A stretch of 64,000 nucleotides of DNA, from assembly GCA_021904315.1 (NCBI GenBank), contig CM038911.1, positions 11,195,390-11,259,389 on the forward strand, read 5' to 3'. Below, in pieces: positions 11,339-23,130 of the stretch. A program made the translations under genes and the position numbers. Within the stretch, counting starts at the first letter, position 1. The number at the start of each line of letters is the position of its first letter. This DNA comes from Sphagnum magellanicum (lineage: Eukaryota > Streptophyta > Sphagnopsida > Sphagnales > Sphagnaceae). The notes beneath the pieces were generated by a model. It made no database searches and had not been told where the DNA came from. It saw only the letters and a program-made list of their open reading frames with translations.

Positions 11339-13748
11339 TCATGTGGACCATGGCATCTTTGGTAGCCAAACAGAGAATCCGTGTTTTCTTCTTAATGTGT
11401 TCAATGATTTTGGTGGTCCCCCAGCAGCTGATGTTTGTCGCTTCTTTGTCTTCTTTGAACTGGCATGATCTGATGGCGATGTAGAATTTGGGTTGTGATA
11501 TGGGAGTGACGTCACAGGTTGTGTAGTTATCCTCAATGGGCTTATTGGAGTTTGAATGGATGGTTTTGCATCGTGTCTACTAGTTATGGGTGGATTTGCA
11601 TTTGAAGGGCTTGTTGGAGTTCGAATGGATGGCTTTGCAGTATGTCTACTAGTTACTGGTGGATCAGCACCTGAAACTGTATGTTGCCTTCTTGGAGTCC
11701 TGTTTGTCCTACTAACTCTAGTAGTACCTTTGAGAGGAGAACGTGGAGGAGTAGTGATTGGCATCTCCCACAAAAATGTCATTTCCAGCACCTTGTCTAA
11801 ACCTTGAACCACAGCACTCATCTTCGGCCTTGCTTTCGTGTGCTGCACCAAGCATTGGGCTGCAATGGATGCAAGCTTGAACGCTGCTTTCTCAGGATAT
11901 TTCCCATCTAACTGGGGATCCATGATATGGTGAATACTCCTTACTTCATGGATGAAAGGCTTCACCCAATCTATTAGCTTTCGTTCAGACCTGGGACGGT
12001 TTCTATCCTGCGCCTTTCTTCCTGTGAGAATCTCAAACATGACAACCCCAAAAGACCAAACATCACTTTTTGATGTCAGATGGCCAGTTTGTATGTATTC
12101 CGGAGCAGCATACCCAATTGTCCCCTTCACCTGCATCACATCACCACTCTCCAACTTGCATTATTATCATCATCATTATCAACATTTTCAGTTTTTCTTG
12201 GAAAGCTGGACTTATAGTCACGTGTAGGAAGCACATAGTCAAGAGGCAGTAGTACTGAGTGTGAATTAAAAGGGGAAGTCCTTAATGCCAGCCAGTGCTG
12301 TAAAGTCCCAGGCTGGAAGCTTGAGCTGATCATGAGTACCAGAAAAGACAAAAACATGGTGGAAACTTAGGGGGGAAAAAAACCCACTCACCGCAGTGGT
12401 GACATGAGAAGCATCCATGTCGGGGCCTTGTCTAGCCAAGCCAAAGTCTGTTAGTTTTGGATGGAACTCATCATCAAGTAAGACATTTGATGTCTTGAAA
12501 TCGCGGAAAATGACCTGAAAAACACAATTTAGCAAGGAAGCAAGCACACAATTATTTTAGTCTGCATCTAGGAGGAGAAATTTTGGTTGCAATCTGGACA
12601 GTCAATAGCAAGCCTAGATCTCTGCAATAAATTGCAGATTTATCTCTTGAAACCCTAAGTCTCTAAAATTTTGCAGCAGAATTAATATATAAATTAGCTA
12701 GAGATTTAGTAGAACTAATTTTTGTACTTACCTGAATGTCCATCTCTTCATGCAAGTAAGCAAGTCCTCGAGCCGCACCAAGAGCAATCTTCACTCGGGT
12801 TTGCCAAGGGAGAATTGGAGGTGCTCCGCGAAAGAGATGATTATCAAGACCTCTGTTGGGCATGTACTCATACACCAGAAGTCTGTGACTCATGGTTGGT
12901 CCATCTTCAGCACAGTAACCTATGAGCTTCACCAGGAAAGGATTGTCCACTAACCCTAGAAAGTGCACCTCTGCAAGCCACTCCTTGTGTCCCTGCAGCA
13001 GCAGAATCAATCAATCAATCCATCATTCCCACAACTCTCAAGTCTATCCTCCTGGACTCAGAACAAATCTAGTAATACCCAAGTGGAAAAACAAGCTACA
13101 AAAAACAACAAGACATGCACAAGATCAGATTTTTTTGTTTTTGTTGTTTTTGAGCACCTGTTGACTGTCTTTGTTGAGCATCTTGACGGCGACTTCAAGC
13201 TTTTGATGATCTGAGCCATCAGCAGCAGCGGCGGCAGCAGAAGAAGAAGACTTGGGTGGTAACTTCTGCGTCATGATCACTCCCTTGTACACAAGCCCAA
13301 AGCCCCCTTGGCCCAGGACATTTCGTGGGTGGAAATTAGAGGTCGCAGATTTTAGCTCCGCATACTTGAATTCGCGAAGCTCCTTACATGATGCAGATCT
13401 GGTCGACTCCAGCGAAGAAGCCGAATTTTGTTCTCTAGAAGCTGAAGACCTAGTGTCGTCGACGTTGTTGTTGCTGTTGTTACTACTACTAGTACTGGTA
13501 ATTCCAGGATATGACTCCGCACCCGGAAGAACTCTTGACGATCCCCGCGGGGATGATGCAGATGCGGTGGTGGATTCAGAAATGTCTCCGCTTCGCCGCG
13601 CGCTTACTGCCACCGCCGGCGATAGTCGTCGTCGGTGCGGATGATGATCATGGTGTCGAGACTTGGTTTCTTGCCCAGTGCACAAGATCTCTGCATCATG
13701 CGGTTTTTTGATCCCCGCCCAATCTTGTTTCCAGCCGAAACAAGACAT
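11339..13748 (-). CDS. RLCK-VII receptor-like cytoplasmic kinase (PCRK1/PBL19-like), 588 aa
   Basis: Exons on the minus strand: 13748-13158, 12992-12732, 12514-12392 and 12130-11339. All junctions are GT-AG and in phase 0. The protein begins MSCFGW, matching the M-x-C-F start of the PCRK/RLCK-VII-4 group; it lacks Gly2, so membrane attachment would be by cysteine acylation. After a Ser-rich region come the glycine loop [11 protein letters not shown] (145-155), ATP lysine K189, catalytic FRDFK (D289), DFG D307 and [10 protein letters not shown] (about 328-337). The phrase [17 protein letters not shown] is typical of this family, whose members relay pattern-recognition receptor signals to MAPK and ROS outputs. 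The kinase ends near residue 455. A Pro/Ser/Thr-rich tail with a 23-residue repeat follows. Family assignment is firm; exact orthology is not. Confidence 0.92.
11530..11690 (-). repeat. 69-bp (23-codon) coding repeat in the kinase tail
   Basis: Two near-identical units start at 11545 and 11614 on the plus strand (TTGGAGTTTGAATGGATGG / TTGGAGTTCGAATGGATGG). On the coding strand they give copies of a unit containing PP(V/I)TSRH(T/D)AKPSI followed by TP(T/I)SP. The period is exactly 23 codons. The repeat falls outside the kinase domain in a Thr/Pro-rich tail that could be phosphorylated. Confidence 0.85.
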
Positions 13749-14945
13749 CGATGATCCGCTCTAGCTGCACGGCGGCTACCGATCAATCCACTCTCCTCCT
13801 GCAGCTGCAAATCTTCCTATTTGCAACAGCTTCACGATGTTCAGCGATCAACCAGAAAAACCTCCGGCTCCGCGCCTGAATCACAACAGCTTCTTCTTGT
13901 AGCAAGCTAGCTGCTAAACGTTTTTTCTTCGATTTTACACCCAACCCAAGTCTCGGAAAACCAGCAGCTCCTGGTCTAGATTCACCTTCACATCGCCAGA
14001 TTCATATATTTGGTTTTCGTTTTCTGAAATCCAGCCAGAAATAGACAAGGATGATTAAAGATTTGAACTTTTTTATTTCTGTTTACTGTAGCAATCAGAT
14101 TTGGCCAAATCTTCCTATGGATGATGATCACCACTTTGGCTACTTGTACACAAAAATTGCTCGACCGAAAAAGAAAACCCCGCCACTCAAGAAGAAGTCT
14201 TAACTAATTAAATTTGTTTAAGAAACTAGAGGCATAATAATATGTTTGAATCATGCGTTGAAAAGCGAAGTGATCAATGGGCAGAAAAAGGAAGCAACCG
14301 ACAATCCAATCCGCGTGGTCATGATGCTCTTTCTCCTTCTGCTTCTTCTTCGTCTTCTTTTTTCTTCTGTCGTTGTTGTTGCTTCCTTCTTCGCTCGCCT
14401 TCTTTTCTTCCTTCCTTCCTTCGCTTGTCTCTTTCGTTCGAGAGCGTCGTGGTTCACGTCGCCACTCCTGCCACCACCTCTCGCGTCGCGCTCTGCTGGC
14501 CGTGCGATGGAGATCCGGCGGTAAAATCGGTCTCCTGCCCGGACCGACTGCCCTGCCGCTGTTCACCCTTTTTCCTGCAAGTCAATGCGTTTTGTTTTTA
14601 CGCGTAGAAGAGAAAACATTTTGGTAAACTAAAATTGGGAAAAAAAAAATTAAATTAAATCTGCCCATGGACTGCAGAGTCAACTGCAATTACAAAGGAA
14701 AAAATTAGGTCAGTTTTTTTTAAAGCAACAGAATATTTTTAATTTTTAATTTTTAAAATTTTAATTATTTATTTTTTCAAATGACAACTGGTGGGTAGCT
14801 TCCAAGCTGTGAAAGTTCCCTTGACAGCCTGGAGGAGAAACTTCCGCCTTTCAGAAGGTACTCCTCCAGGCTGTCCATGAAACAAACAGGTTTTCTTAGG
14901 GCGGGTGAGGGACCCAAAAATACGACGGAAACAAAAGTTGCAGTG
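13749..14945. other. 5' flank and leader region of the kinase gene
   Basis: This stretch lies upstream of the minus-strand kinase start. It includes a strongly strand-biased block (14310-14440) of C/T on the plus strand, G/A on the coding strand, which reads as long open frames in several phases by composition alone. A hairpin lies at 14823-14875. No second gene is evident. Confidence 0.5.
14823..14875. other. Perfect 15-bp inverted repeat, hairpin
   Basis: GACAGCCTGGAGGAG at 14823-14837 is exactly complementary to CTCCTCCAGGCTGTC at 14861-14875. After two mismatches, four more pairs (CTTC/GAAG) extend the stem, leaving a loop of about 9 nt. It is intergenic, about 1 kb upstream of the kinase start. 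It could be a small-RNA precursor or a regulatory palindrome; the sequence alone does not decide. Confidence 0.7.
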
Positions 14946-15056
14946 CTTTATGTACCAGAGAGCCGCCACTAAGGGCCACTTACTTTATGTACTAGAGAGC
15001 CGGTACTAAGGGCCACTTACTTTATGTACTAGAGAGCCGGCACTAAGGGCCACTTA
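14946..15056. repeat. Three tandem 37-bp units with an inverted partial copy nearby
   Basis: Units start at 14946, 14983 and 15020, each beginning CTTTATGTAC and containing GAGAGCCGGCACTAAGGGCC with single changes. A reverse-complement version (GTGCCGGCTCCCTAGTGTAAA) lies at about 15136-15156, so the block can fold. CCGGCACTAA-type units resemble subterminal repeats of some plant DNA transposons; that link is inference. Confidence 0.8.
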
Positions 15057-15699
15057 CGGCTCCCAGCGATCCAAACGACGGGCCCGGCAGCATGAGCCGT
15101 CTGGTGAACTACGTGGGCGTCATAACCAGCACCCAGTGCCGGCTCCCTAGTGTAAATGAATGAGGCTGCCAGAGTTGGCAGGTCATAGAGTAGGTAGGTA
15201 GGTAGGTCATAAAATAGAGTATAGGAGAGTAGGAAAAGATGGAATCTGCCCTTCACACAGTTTATGGAAAATAGCCAGGCCTCAAAAAAGGCCAAATGAG
15301 CAGACTCAGTCCTTTACATGTAGGGTAAAAACTTTGAACACATGACAAGTCCAGTTGCCTGCCATTGGGGAAAGTCCTCTATAAATATAAACAAGGATGG
15401 AAATCCATTCACAAGTACAAGGCATGTTGAAGCAAATGTAAACACACAAAAGGAAAACCAAGACCATCAAAACAATAGTAATGAAGTGGAAGACGTAATG
15501 CTAAAAGGCCATCCTTTGCCACAAATCAGCTAGTGATGGAGGTGCACTAGTTAGTATGTGTGGAAGAGATGAAGAATTGTGACTAAATGTGGCAGCATGT
15601 TGAAGAATTGTGATAGCTTGCACATGCTATAAAGCTATCAACACTTGTTGCTTGTAATGAGATATAAGCATTGAAGGTACGAAGGAGGTCTATTGATTG

Positions 15700-18250
15700 T
15701 GAGCTATATTGACATGTACACAAGAAGTTAAAAAGGAATCAAAACGAGGATGGAGACAACTGCATGTCTCTATGGCAAGGGGAATGAAATCATTTCTTGG
15801 CACTCACTTTGTGTAGGATCGTGCCTTGTTTTGAATGGCAACTATTGTTGCATGCGTTGTTATCGTTGAAACACACTGCACGAAATATGTACAAGTTGAA
15901 TTAGCAATGACAACGTTCACCAAGGTTTGAAAATTGTCTCTAGTGATGACAATATCCACTTGTCTTCATGTGTGGTAGGGGAAAAGGTGAGAAACTTTTC
16001 TTTGTACATGAGCTCCATTCTCCGATGCAATAGTTACAACAGTATCTCAAAGCGTATCATGGGTTGCAATATGCTCACTCCCGCACTAACAACATAGCAA
16101 ATGGATACCCAAATCATCGATGGTATGACCACACTAGCATTGTGAAAGATGCCCAACTATAAGCTTGACCCTAATAGCTTCTTTAACATAACTATGGTAT
16201 GAACATTAAATTCGGTATAATGCTATAAGATACATGGTGATGGAAATACAATATGATGTAAATAGCTCGGCCATTAAGCATAACAAAACAAAAACATCGC
16301 AAAAGTTACTTGAAGATTTGTGAACATAGGAGGTTAACGATCATGTTGAAGTCCTCCTGGTGCACCTTTGATACAAACGACTCCACAAATGGTAAAAAGC
16401 CCATTAGAACACCTAGAATATGAAAACTCATGTGCAAGAAAACATGGAAGAAATGATATAAATTGGTTTAACCCCTATGGAAACCAGTTTACACATTTTG
16501 TCAACTACACTAAAAGTCTTAATGCTTCAAACTCTTCTTGTAATCACAAAAAAATAGGTAACACATCCGAAGCAAGACCAATTATGTGCATATCATCTAC
16601 CAACGAAGGAAAAACACAAGTAGGGTGGGTTGCTACAATAGGACAGAGAGCACGAAAATGAGCTAGTGCAAATAACATTCCTTCCAAAGGATCCCCCTAT
16701 CGAGTACAAGACTTAAATGAAATGATAGTGAGGTCCCCATGCTTAAAAGCCTCCAAGAAATATAATGGAGATAGGCATGTGTAAAATCAACGAACAGATG
16801 AAAAAATTAATCCAAGGCACTAATACAAGACCGCAACTCTTAAAAATGGATGTTCAAAATACTAAATTAAACATGTTTTGAAGTACATCCACCTATAATA
16901 CCACCCACTCCATGTGTAAATCCAACATAGCTCTAACTCCATGAACCATTATCTCACACCCACCCTGCGTTACCACCCCAAATTGGTGTGGTTAAAATGT
17001 TTTGCAAATGTATCCTTGAACTAAATAGCTAGTGTGTAGGTGGCTAACTAATAAATCACCTCTCCAATTGCAATGGGTCAAATGTTTCTAACTTGTTTCT
17101 CCAAAACCAATAGTCACGATGCAATGAGCAAGCATGCTCCTAATGGACGAACATGACCACAAGTGATGTGCCAGCATATCTCAAATAAAATATCAAAGAT
17201 GTTAGCAAAATCATTAGGGACAAAACAATCTCACAAAAGTTCATACATCATACTCAAAAAGGACCATTGGATGAAAGATATGGAGAATGAATCAAAGTAG
17301 AAATAAATGCCTTTCTATCCAAAACAAAATCTGTCTCTGGATGAAAATCGTTGATAAAAAGGGGGAGGTCAACCTCAACTAATGGATGAAAATGGCAAAG
17401 GGTTGCAATGGTTTTAGATGATGGGGCCGTAAGAATGTTGGGAGCCAATGCATGCACTGTTCGAACATACTCCCCTACACGAGCAAATGCCCATGTGGGA
17501 TGCAACCGTGTTGATGGAGGTGGAGTAGGATATGATGTCATCTCTAAAGATCTTTGGGAAACCAACACATGTGCTCTAATTATGTGTTAATCTTGTAATG
17601 TCAACTAGTCCTTGCCATGTACCAATGTAAATGGGTGCAAGTCTCTTGGTGGCATTTTTCACCACCCAATGGCGAAAATGACAAACACCATGAGTTGAAG
17701 AGCAAAAATGCATGCCAAGTAGTTGTGTTGAATGAATCGACATCCAATTGAATGAAAAGGATGTGCAAAGCATGTTGAACCTTGACACAAAGAAAAATTG
17801 GGATATGATAATATGAGTGAGGGCATGGTAAACCAAAATGGAAAGCATTTATGATATCTAATGATGCAATCCATGTCCAAGCTAAAGGAGGAGAAAACGA
17901 TAATGCTGAAAGCATCAACATCCTAGAAATTGATGATTGTTTATTTATGGTGCATAATGTCTAATGACATGCTAAACATGTTCCTGATATGTATAAGTGA
18001 CCACAACTAGGACAAGGAACACATAAATGTTGCTTATGGGATGGATGGGCACTTGGTGTATATATTGATGATTGAGGAATAGCTTGTGGTTGTTGAAGTA
18101 GACAAGGCGTGAAATGTGAAGATGAACTAAGTGCAATTGAAGAGACTGGATGAAGCAAATTAGATTCGGTGGGAATCATCGAATGAAGGGGTGGAAATGT
18201 CTCATGACAGTCCATACAAATCATCACAATATCGATATCCAACTATGATA
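15700..18250 (-). pseudogene. Decayed non-LTR retrotransposon with reverse transcriptase
   Basis: Read on the minus strand with several frame changes and stops, a single protein family can be followed. A C2H2-like finger (CPSCGHLYISGTCLACH, near 18020) comes first. Then, from about 17700, comes the segment FNSWCLSFSPLGGEKCHQE. Next is a pre-RT part (INDFHPETDFVLDRKAF, about 17330), then RT motifs HGDLTIISF..TR*GDPLEGMLFAL near 16690 and LVDDMHIIG near 16590. The last corresponds to the catalytic [YFL]xDD box, with the first position altered. Downstream parts (RPSYLHHIVFPSPCIL, about 16240; GIFHNASVVIP, about 16140; ILSSLETIFKPW, about 15940) follow in order. This resembles a LINE-type ORF with N-terminal zinc fingers. 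Stops throughout mean it is dead. Confidence 0.8.
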
Positions 18251-19049
18251 CCTGTTGACACTTTAATGATGGTGAAACTACAAGACCTACCATGCTTATA
18301 CACATTAATGAACGTAACCCTAAACCTTCAAGCTTGCCATTAGCTTGGAACCCAATAGATAGTAGGCCCCCACCTCCAAGCTAATGAGGGGGCTAACCAT
18401 TAGGTTGCTTCAGGCACAAGCATGATCACATTTCTTTGTTTGTTCCCAAAAACTAAAAAAATAATGTAGTAATTTGTGATAATATTTTAGGGTTCTAATG
18501 GGTGGAGGTCCAGAGACTATTTCTAGAAATAAAGCGCTTCAAGACATAGGGAACTTCTAGAGACAAGGAAACATAAACTACCATTTCAAATTGTGAACTT
18601 TTATATATTTTCCTTTAAAAACATTGGTGTGTATTTTTTCCTGATTCATAGGTGTAAATTGTTTACAATTTTTAAAAAATTGTTTAAGCATAATACTCTA
18701 GATTTACATAGTTTCAAGCTTTTTAAATAATCTTTCATAATTTATGTAGATGTATCTTTTTGCAATGGATCCCACATTTTGGGGATAATATTTTTCTCAT
18801 TCAAATGTTCTTCTCTACTATTTTGATGAATTCTATTATGACTTATGAGTCCACCTTGTGGGGTATTTTAGCCATAAGAAAAAAACATTATTTTTTGGTT
18901 GTGGTGGAAAGAACCTAAACAATCCATACATTGGATTCAAGTGGAAGCAAACATATGGCATACTACCTAAGAAATGAAAGATAGAAAGTACCTACAATGT
19001 TATAGAATGAGTTATGTAACTTTCCAAGCCTTGATGTTAGAGCTAACTC

Positions 19050-19970
19050 ATTTTTTGCAATCATGTGCGGCCACAACTAAAGATTAGAAAAATAGTTGCA
19101 ATTGTTTTTCATAGATTTGCTTATGGACATAGTGCCTTTCATATGGCTAACTATTTTAACATGGGTGCATCAATAATTCAAAATTATGTGGAAATAGTAT
19201 GTGATGTCCTCATTGATAGAAACAAATTATGTACTAAATACATTAGCATTCCATCAAAAAGTTAACTGAGATTGATGATTCAAGAATTCTTGACAAGTTT
19301 ACCAAACATATGTGGATCAATAAATGGAACTCACATACCACTGGCAAATTGTCCAAGCAAGAAGGTGACACTTACACAAAGTGATTTTTACAATTAAAAA
19401 AATTCCATAACTAGTATTGTTTTATAAGGGGTGTCTAGTGTAAACAAGTGGTTTTGGAGGTGGCCAATTTAAGGTTTCTAGCTTGTGTAAGTGATTAAAA
19501 GACCAAGAAATTTTGCAAGAATGTATTTTACAATTAGAGGTGTGAAATGTACACCTTAAATCATTGGTGATTCAACTTATCCAATTTGGACATATCTATA
19601 AAAAAAAGAAAAGTAAAAATTGTGTAGATGCGAACAAAAGAAAATATGATTGTAACACGAACAAATGCAGAGTTGTGATAGAAAATGCTTTTGGTTTATT
19701 AAAAAACCAATGGTGGATTTGGAGGCATTTCAATTCCAAAGTTGATAGAACAAAAAAGGTAACGATAACATGTTGTATACTCCACAATTCTTGTGAAATG
19801 TGCAATGAACCTAAACCAAGGCTTGCAAATTTGGAAAATACAAAGGAAGTTGAATTTACTAGCCATATGTTGCTTACTCTTTAAAGATGGAACGACAATT
19901 AAAGTAAAAGGAGAAATATTAAGATTGGCCTTATTTGAACAATGGGTGTTCGATCACCTTGTAGTAGTTC
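19050..19970 (+). pseudogene. Decayed PIF/Harbinger (ALP1-like) transposase
   Basis: With frameshifts, the plus strand gives the DDE_Tnp_4 family in order: QLKIRKIVAIVFHRFAYGHS with helix MANYFNMGASIIQNYVEIV; LTSLPNICGSINGTHIPLAN; QSDFYN; FTIRGVKCTP.IIGDSTYP; and CRVVIENAFGLLKNQWWIWR then CCILHNSCEMC. The second acid (GDSTYP) and the third (VIEN) are present. The first, normally D in a (D)GTHIP motif, is N, encoded by AAT at 19323-19325. There are stops at about 19263, 19386 and 19561. It is not functional as it stands. Confidence 0.85.
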
Positions 19971-20379
19971 AATAAATAGGATTTTCATTTCAATGTATTT
20001 TTTGTAAATTAACATCAATGTGGCACTTTTGTTCTTTTGAAAATTCCATTGCAAAACACAATTTTTTTTGTGTACAAGAACATCAATGTGACATTCATGC
20101 TAACACTCACATTGTAAATAACACCAAATTTTTATTAAGATGCTTGTGGCACCCTAAATGCAAATTACACCAAGACAAAATCCAAGACCATGGTTTACTA
20201 GAAACAAAAGTGCATTTGGTGAATTGAAGTGAACTACTTGCTACTATCAAATACTAGGACCAATTTTTTAGTCCTCATTGGAAACATAAAAATGACAATG
20301 AACTAAAATCATAACAGGAAACTCTAATTGTTGCTAGGGCCACTTTTTGTGGTCTTCAAAACATCAACAAATGTTGTTA

Positions 20380-21060
20380 TGATATATAATTGATTTTGTA
20401 ACATATGTGAAGTCATCCTCTTGATCATCTTTGTTGAGTTTTTCAATTTTTTTCATAATAGTTGAAAAATCCTTGATAGACTTAGCAATAATAGTAGATT
20501 CAACATCCATTTTCATCTTCTTTTTTTCCAATTTCTTATTTGGTTAACCTTGGACATTGGGCAACATGCATGCCCTAGTCCTTGGTGTATCAAAATTGGG
20601 AGTTGGAGGTGTAACTCCATTTCGAAATGTAGAAGTTTGCATCACAAGGGACATAGGAATATTTTTCCTTTAAGAACACATTTATCTTCATTAGATAGAT
20701 ACTCACAAATTCAATTTCTTTGTGAATTGTGTGCACTTTCTAATCAACATCTTCAAGCACTCCATTTATCTTAATAATACTAGCAAACAAGTAGTATAAT
20801 TTTTCATACCAAGGCCAATCTAAAGGTGGAGCACATGTAATGTTGGTCTTCTTCTTTTGAAAGTTATATTTGTCTTTCATTTTGTTGAATGTGTCTTCAC
20901 ACTAACCCCAAGTGCATTACACATCAATTGGAAAGTGGGCATTCACGACTATAGTAAGTGCCTCCCAATTATCTTTCTCAATCACCTTCCTACCAAATTC
21001 CCAATACCTCTCCTCAAATTTGGTAAGAAAAAATGCAAATGTTGCATTGTTCCAAAATCT
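20380..21060 (-). pseudogene. Decayed trihelix / Myb-SANT-like DNA-binding gene
   Basis: The minus strand from about 21030 reads FEERYWEFGRKVIEKDNWEA, then VVNAHFPIDV, a stop, CTW, a stop, CEDTFNKMKDKYNFQKKK, and APPLDWPWYEKLYYLFASII. This is the trihelix/Myb_DNA-bind_4 pattern: the W of each helix, the KxKYxxEKKK helix and the WPWYEK motif. A Lys/Glu-rich helical tail with FSTIMKKIEKLNKDDQEDDF follows to about 20400. Two in-frame stops interrupt it. It faces the Harbinger transposase pseudogene tail to tail, about 400 bp apart. PIF/Harbinger elements encode a Myb-like partner of the transposase, so this may be that second gene; a captured or processed host trihelix gene is the alternative. 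Confidence 0.7.
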
Positions 21061-21239
21061 CCCTGTGGAATATCTATATTTAGTTGCAATTCATCCCTCT
21101 TGTGCATACTAAATGGTCCATTGTTTGTGTAAAAAAACATTTGTAGAAAGCTTGGGTGTTCATGGGTAAAGATATGTTCTATGACTCCTTCCATGGGTAG
21201 ATAGAACTCACTACATTTCAACCCTAAACTTTGCATAAC

Positions 21240-23130
21240 ACTCTTTAATACAAGTATTGTGGAAAAAGTAAGGGAATAAGAAGGGTGAGAACATTCATAA
21301 TTTTTTTCATCTTGTTGTAAACCATGGTGATGACAAGTGTTTTTAACCTCTGATCATAAATGTCATAGGCTAAGTGTAGGCTAAATAATGTTGAAGTTAA
21401 CATGCTAACCAAGAATTCGCTTCAAAATGAAGAGCTTGAGAACTTGTAAACAATATCTTTGATGTAGCCTATTAGCTAGTTAATGAAGGCCCATAAGCCT
21501 AGGCTTGTGCTCATGTGCCTAGTGCAAATGATGTCCTTGGAATAGGGCATTCTTGAAATGATTGTTCCTAGTTACCTTCACAATGGGGTGTTTTTTGAAA
21601 TGAATAAATGCCCCTCGGTTTTGTTAGGCACTTATTTTGAAAATGGCATGTTTTGAAGGTATTTTGCATATAACAATAAACAACAATTTTTTTCATGTTT
21701 TCACATGATACTTGGTTGGGTATTACATGATTTTTTTGAAAAAAAAAAGGCGGGTTGTTTTAAAAAAGGAAATGCCTATTGGTGTGGGCTTTCTGGTTTT
21801 GGATTCATGGAGGATAACTTAATTTCCCTTAATAACATCACGCCTTCCATATATGTTGAAAAAATTCTGCTTGGTGTTCTTCACAAGTCATTAAAGTTAT
21901 CAAGTAAAGTCCCCAAATTGGGGCTATAATGGATCAATTTCATCAAAATTGGGGATTAGATGAGAAGTCAAGATGAAACAATACATAGTAATCAATCCTA
22001 TGAATCTTTTGAACTAATATGCAGTTTCATGACACAACCACCAATTTCATGAACTTTATAGCTACATTCGAATTGGGGATCAAACAAATATTACAAAAAA
22101 AAACATGGTGACTTTGTGGAAAAATATGCAAATCTATCAAACACAAAGTCACTTTTTCTTTGGGGTAAAAAATCTTAATAAATAGGGGAAAAAAGCCAAA
22201 GTCATTGGCCAATGCCCAATTCCTATCTATTGTAGGTTGAATTAACCTTACTTGCATTGGAAGGAGGCTCCATATGCACCTTGGCACAATGTTCTGGGTT
22301 TGAAATAATGTTATGAAAGCATTCCATTTGCAGAATTAAATCCAAAGGTTCATGTTTTTGAGACTATGACTCAAATTCACACCTTCATGTTCTTATTGGG
22401 ACTAACAAATATAAAAATTAAATCTTGGAACTAGTTTTTTGCTAAATCCAAAATCAAAATTGAAACATTGAAAAAATACGTTAAACACAAGTTCAAGTTT
22501 TGTAAGCAAGCAAATTAAGTTTTTTGAAAACTTGACAAGTAATTTGAATTTTTTATTTTGATTTCAATTTTAATTATTTTTTTAGCTCTATATTTATATA
22601 AATCCATGATTTAATTTGCTATAAAACCTTTGTATCTATACTTTTTTTTTGCATTGGGATGTGTAATATGTACATGAAACTTGAATATATGAGTTTTAAA
22701 ATTGTGCTCAAAAGATTTTAACAAAATATGCTAGAAGTATAACTAAATATTTATAAAATTGGAAGAATTAAACTCAAACCTACACCATTTATGTGTGGAA
22801 CTAGAACCAAAGTAACTTTTTAAAAATTTAGAACCACATCTTATATTGGGTTTCTCCCAAAATAACAATTAATTCTGAAAATCGGAGATGATTTTAGTTC
22901 AGTCTAGAACAATGGTTAACTACTAAGTAACCCTAGTTTTAGTCATTTTTTGATTAAAAACATGTACCTTTATTAATTCCAATCCCACATACAAATAAAA
23001 CCAAGAAGCATGCTCCAAATCTAGTTCTAAAAAAACAAAATTCAGTTATGGATTTGAAAGTCAAGCCTAGTTTCAATATGGTTCTTACTAAGTGGAATTG
23101 GGACTAAAATTGGCTAATGTTATATTAGTA
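21240..23130. other. AT-rich intergenic DNA, nothing recognised
   Basis: No frame on either strand shows a known domain. Short open frames at 21705 (plus) and 22027 (minus) have low-complexity composition. The stretch lies between the Harbinger remnant and the 23.1-kb repeat element. Confidence 0.45.

Noticed and set aside
13252-13711. Plus-strand open frames of up to 130 codons
   Set aside because: They are antisense to exon 1 of the kinase, which has an intact domain and correct splice sites on the minus strand.
14204-14627. Several overlapping 60-120-codon frames on both strands, Arg/Lys- or Leu/Ser-rich
   Set aside because: All come from one C/T-rich (G/A-rich on the other strand) tract; composition alone keeps several frames open at once.
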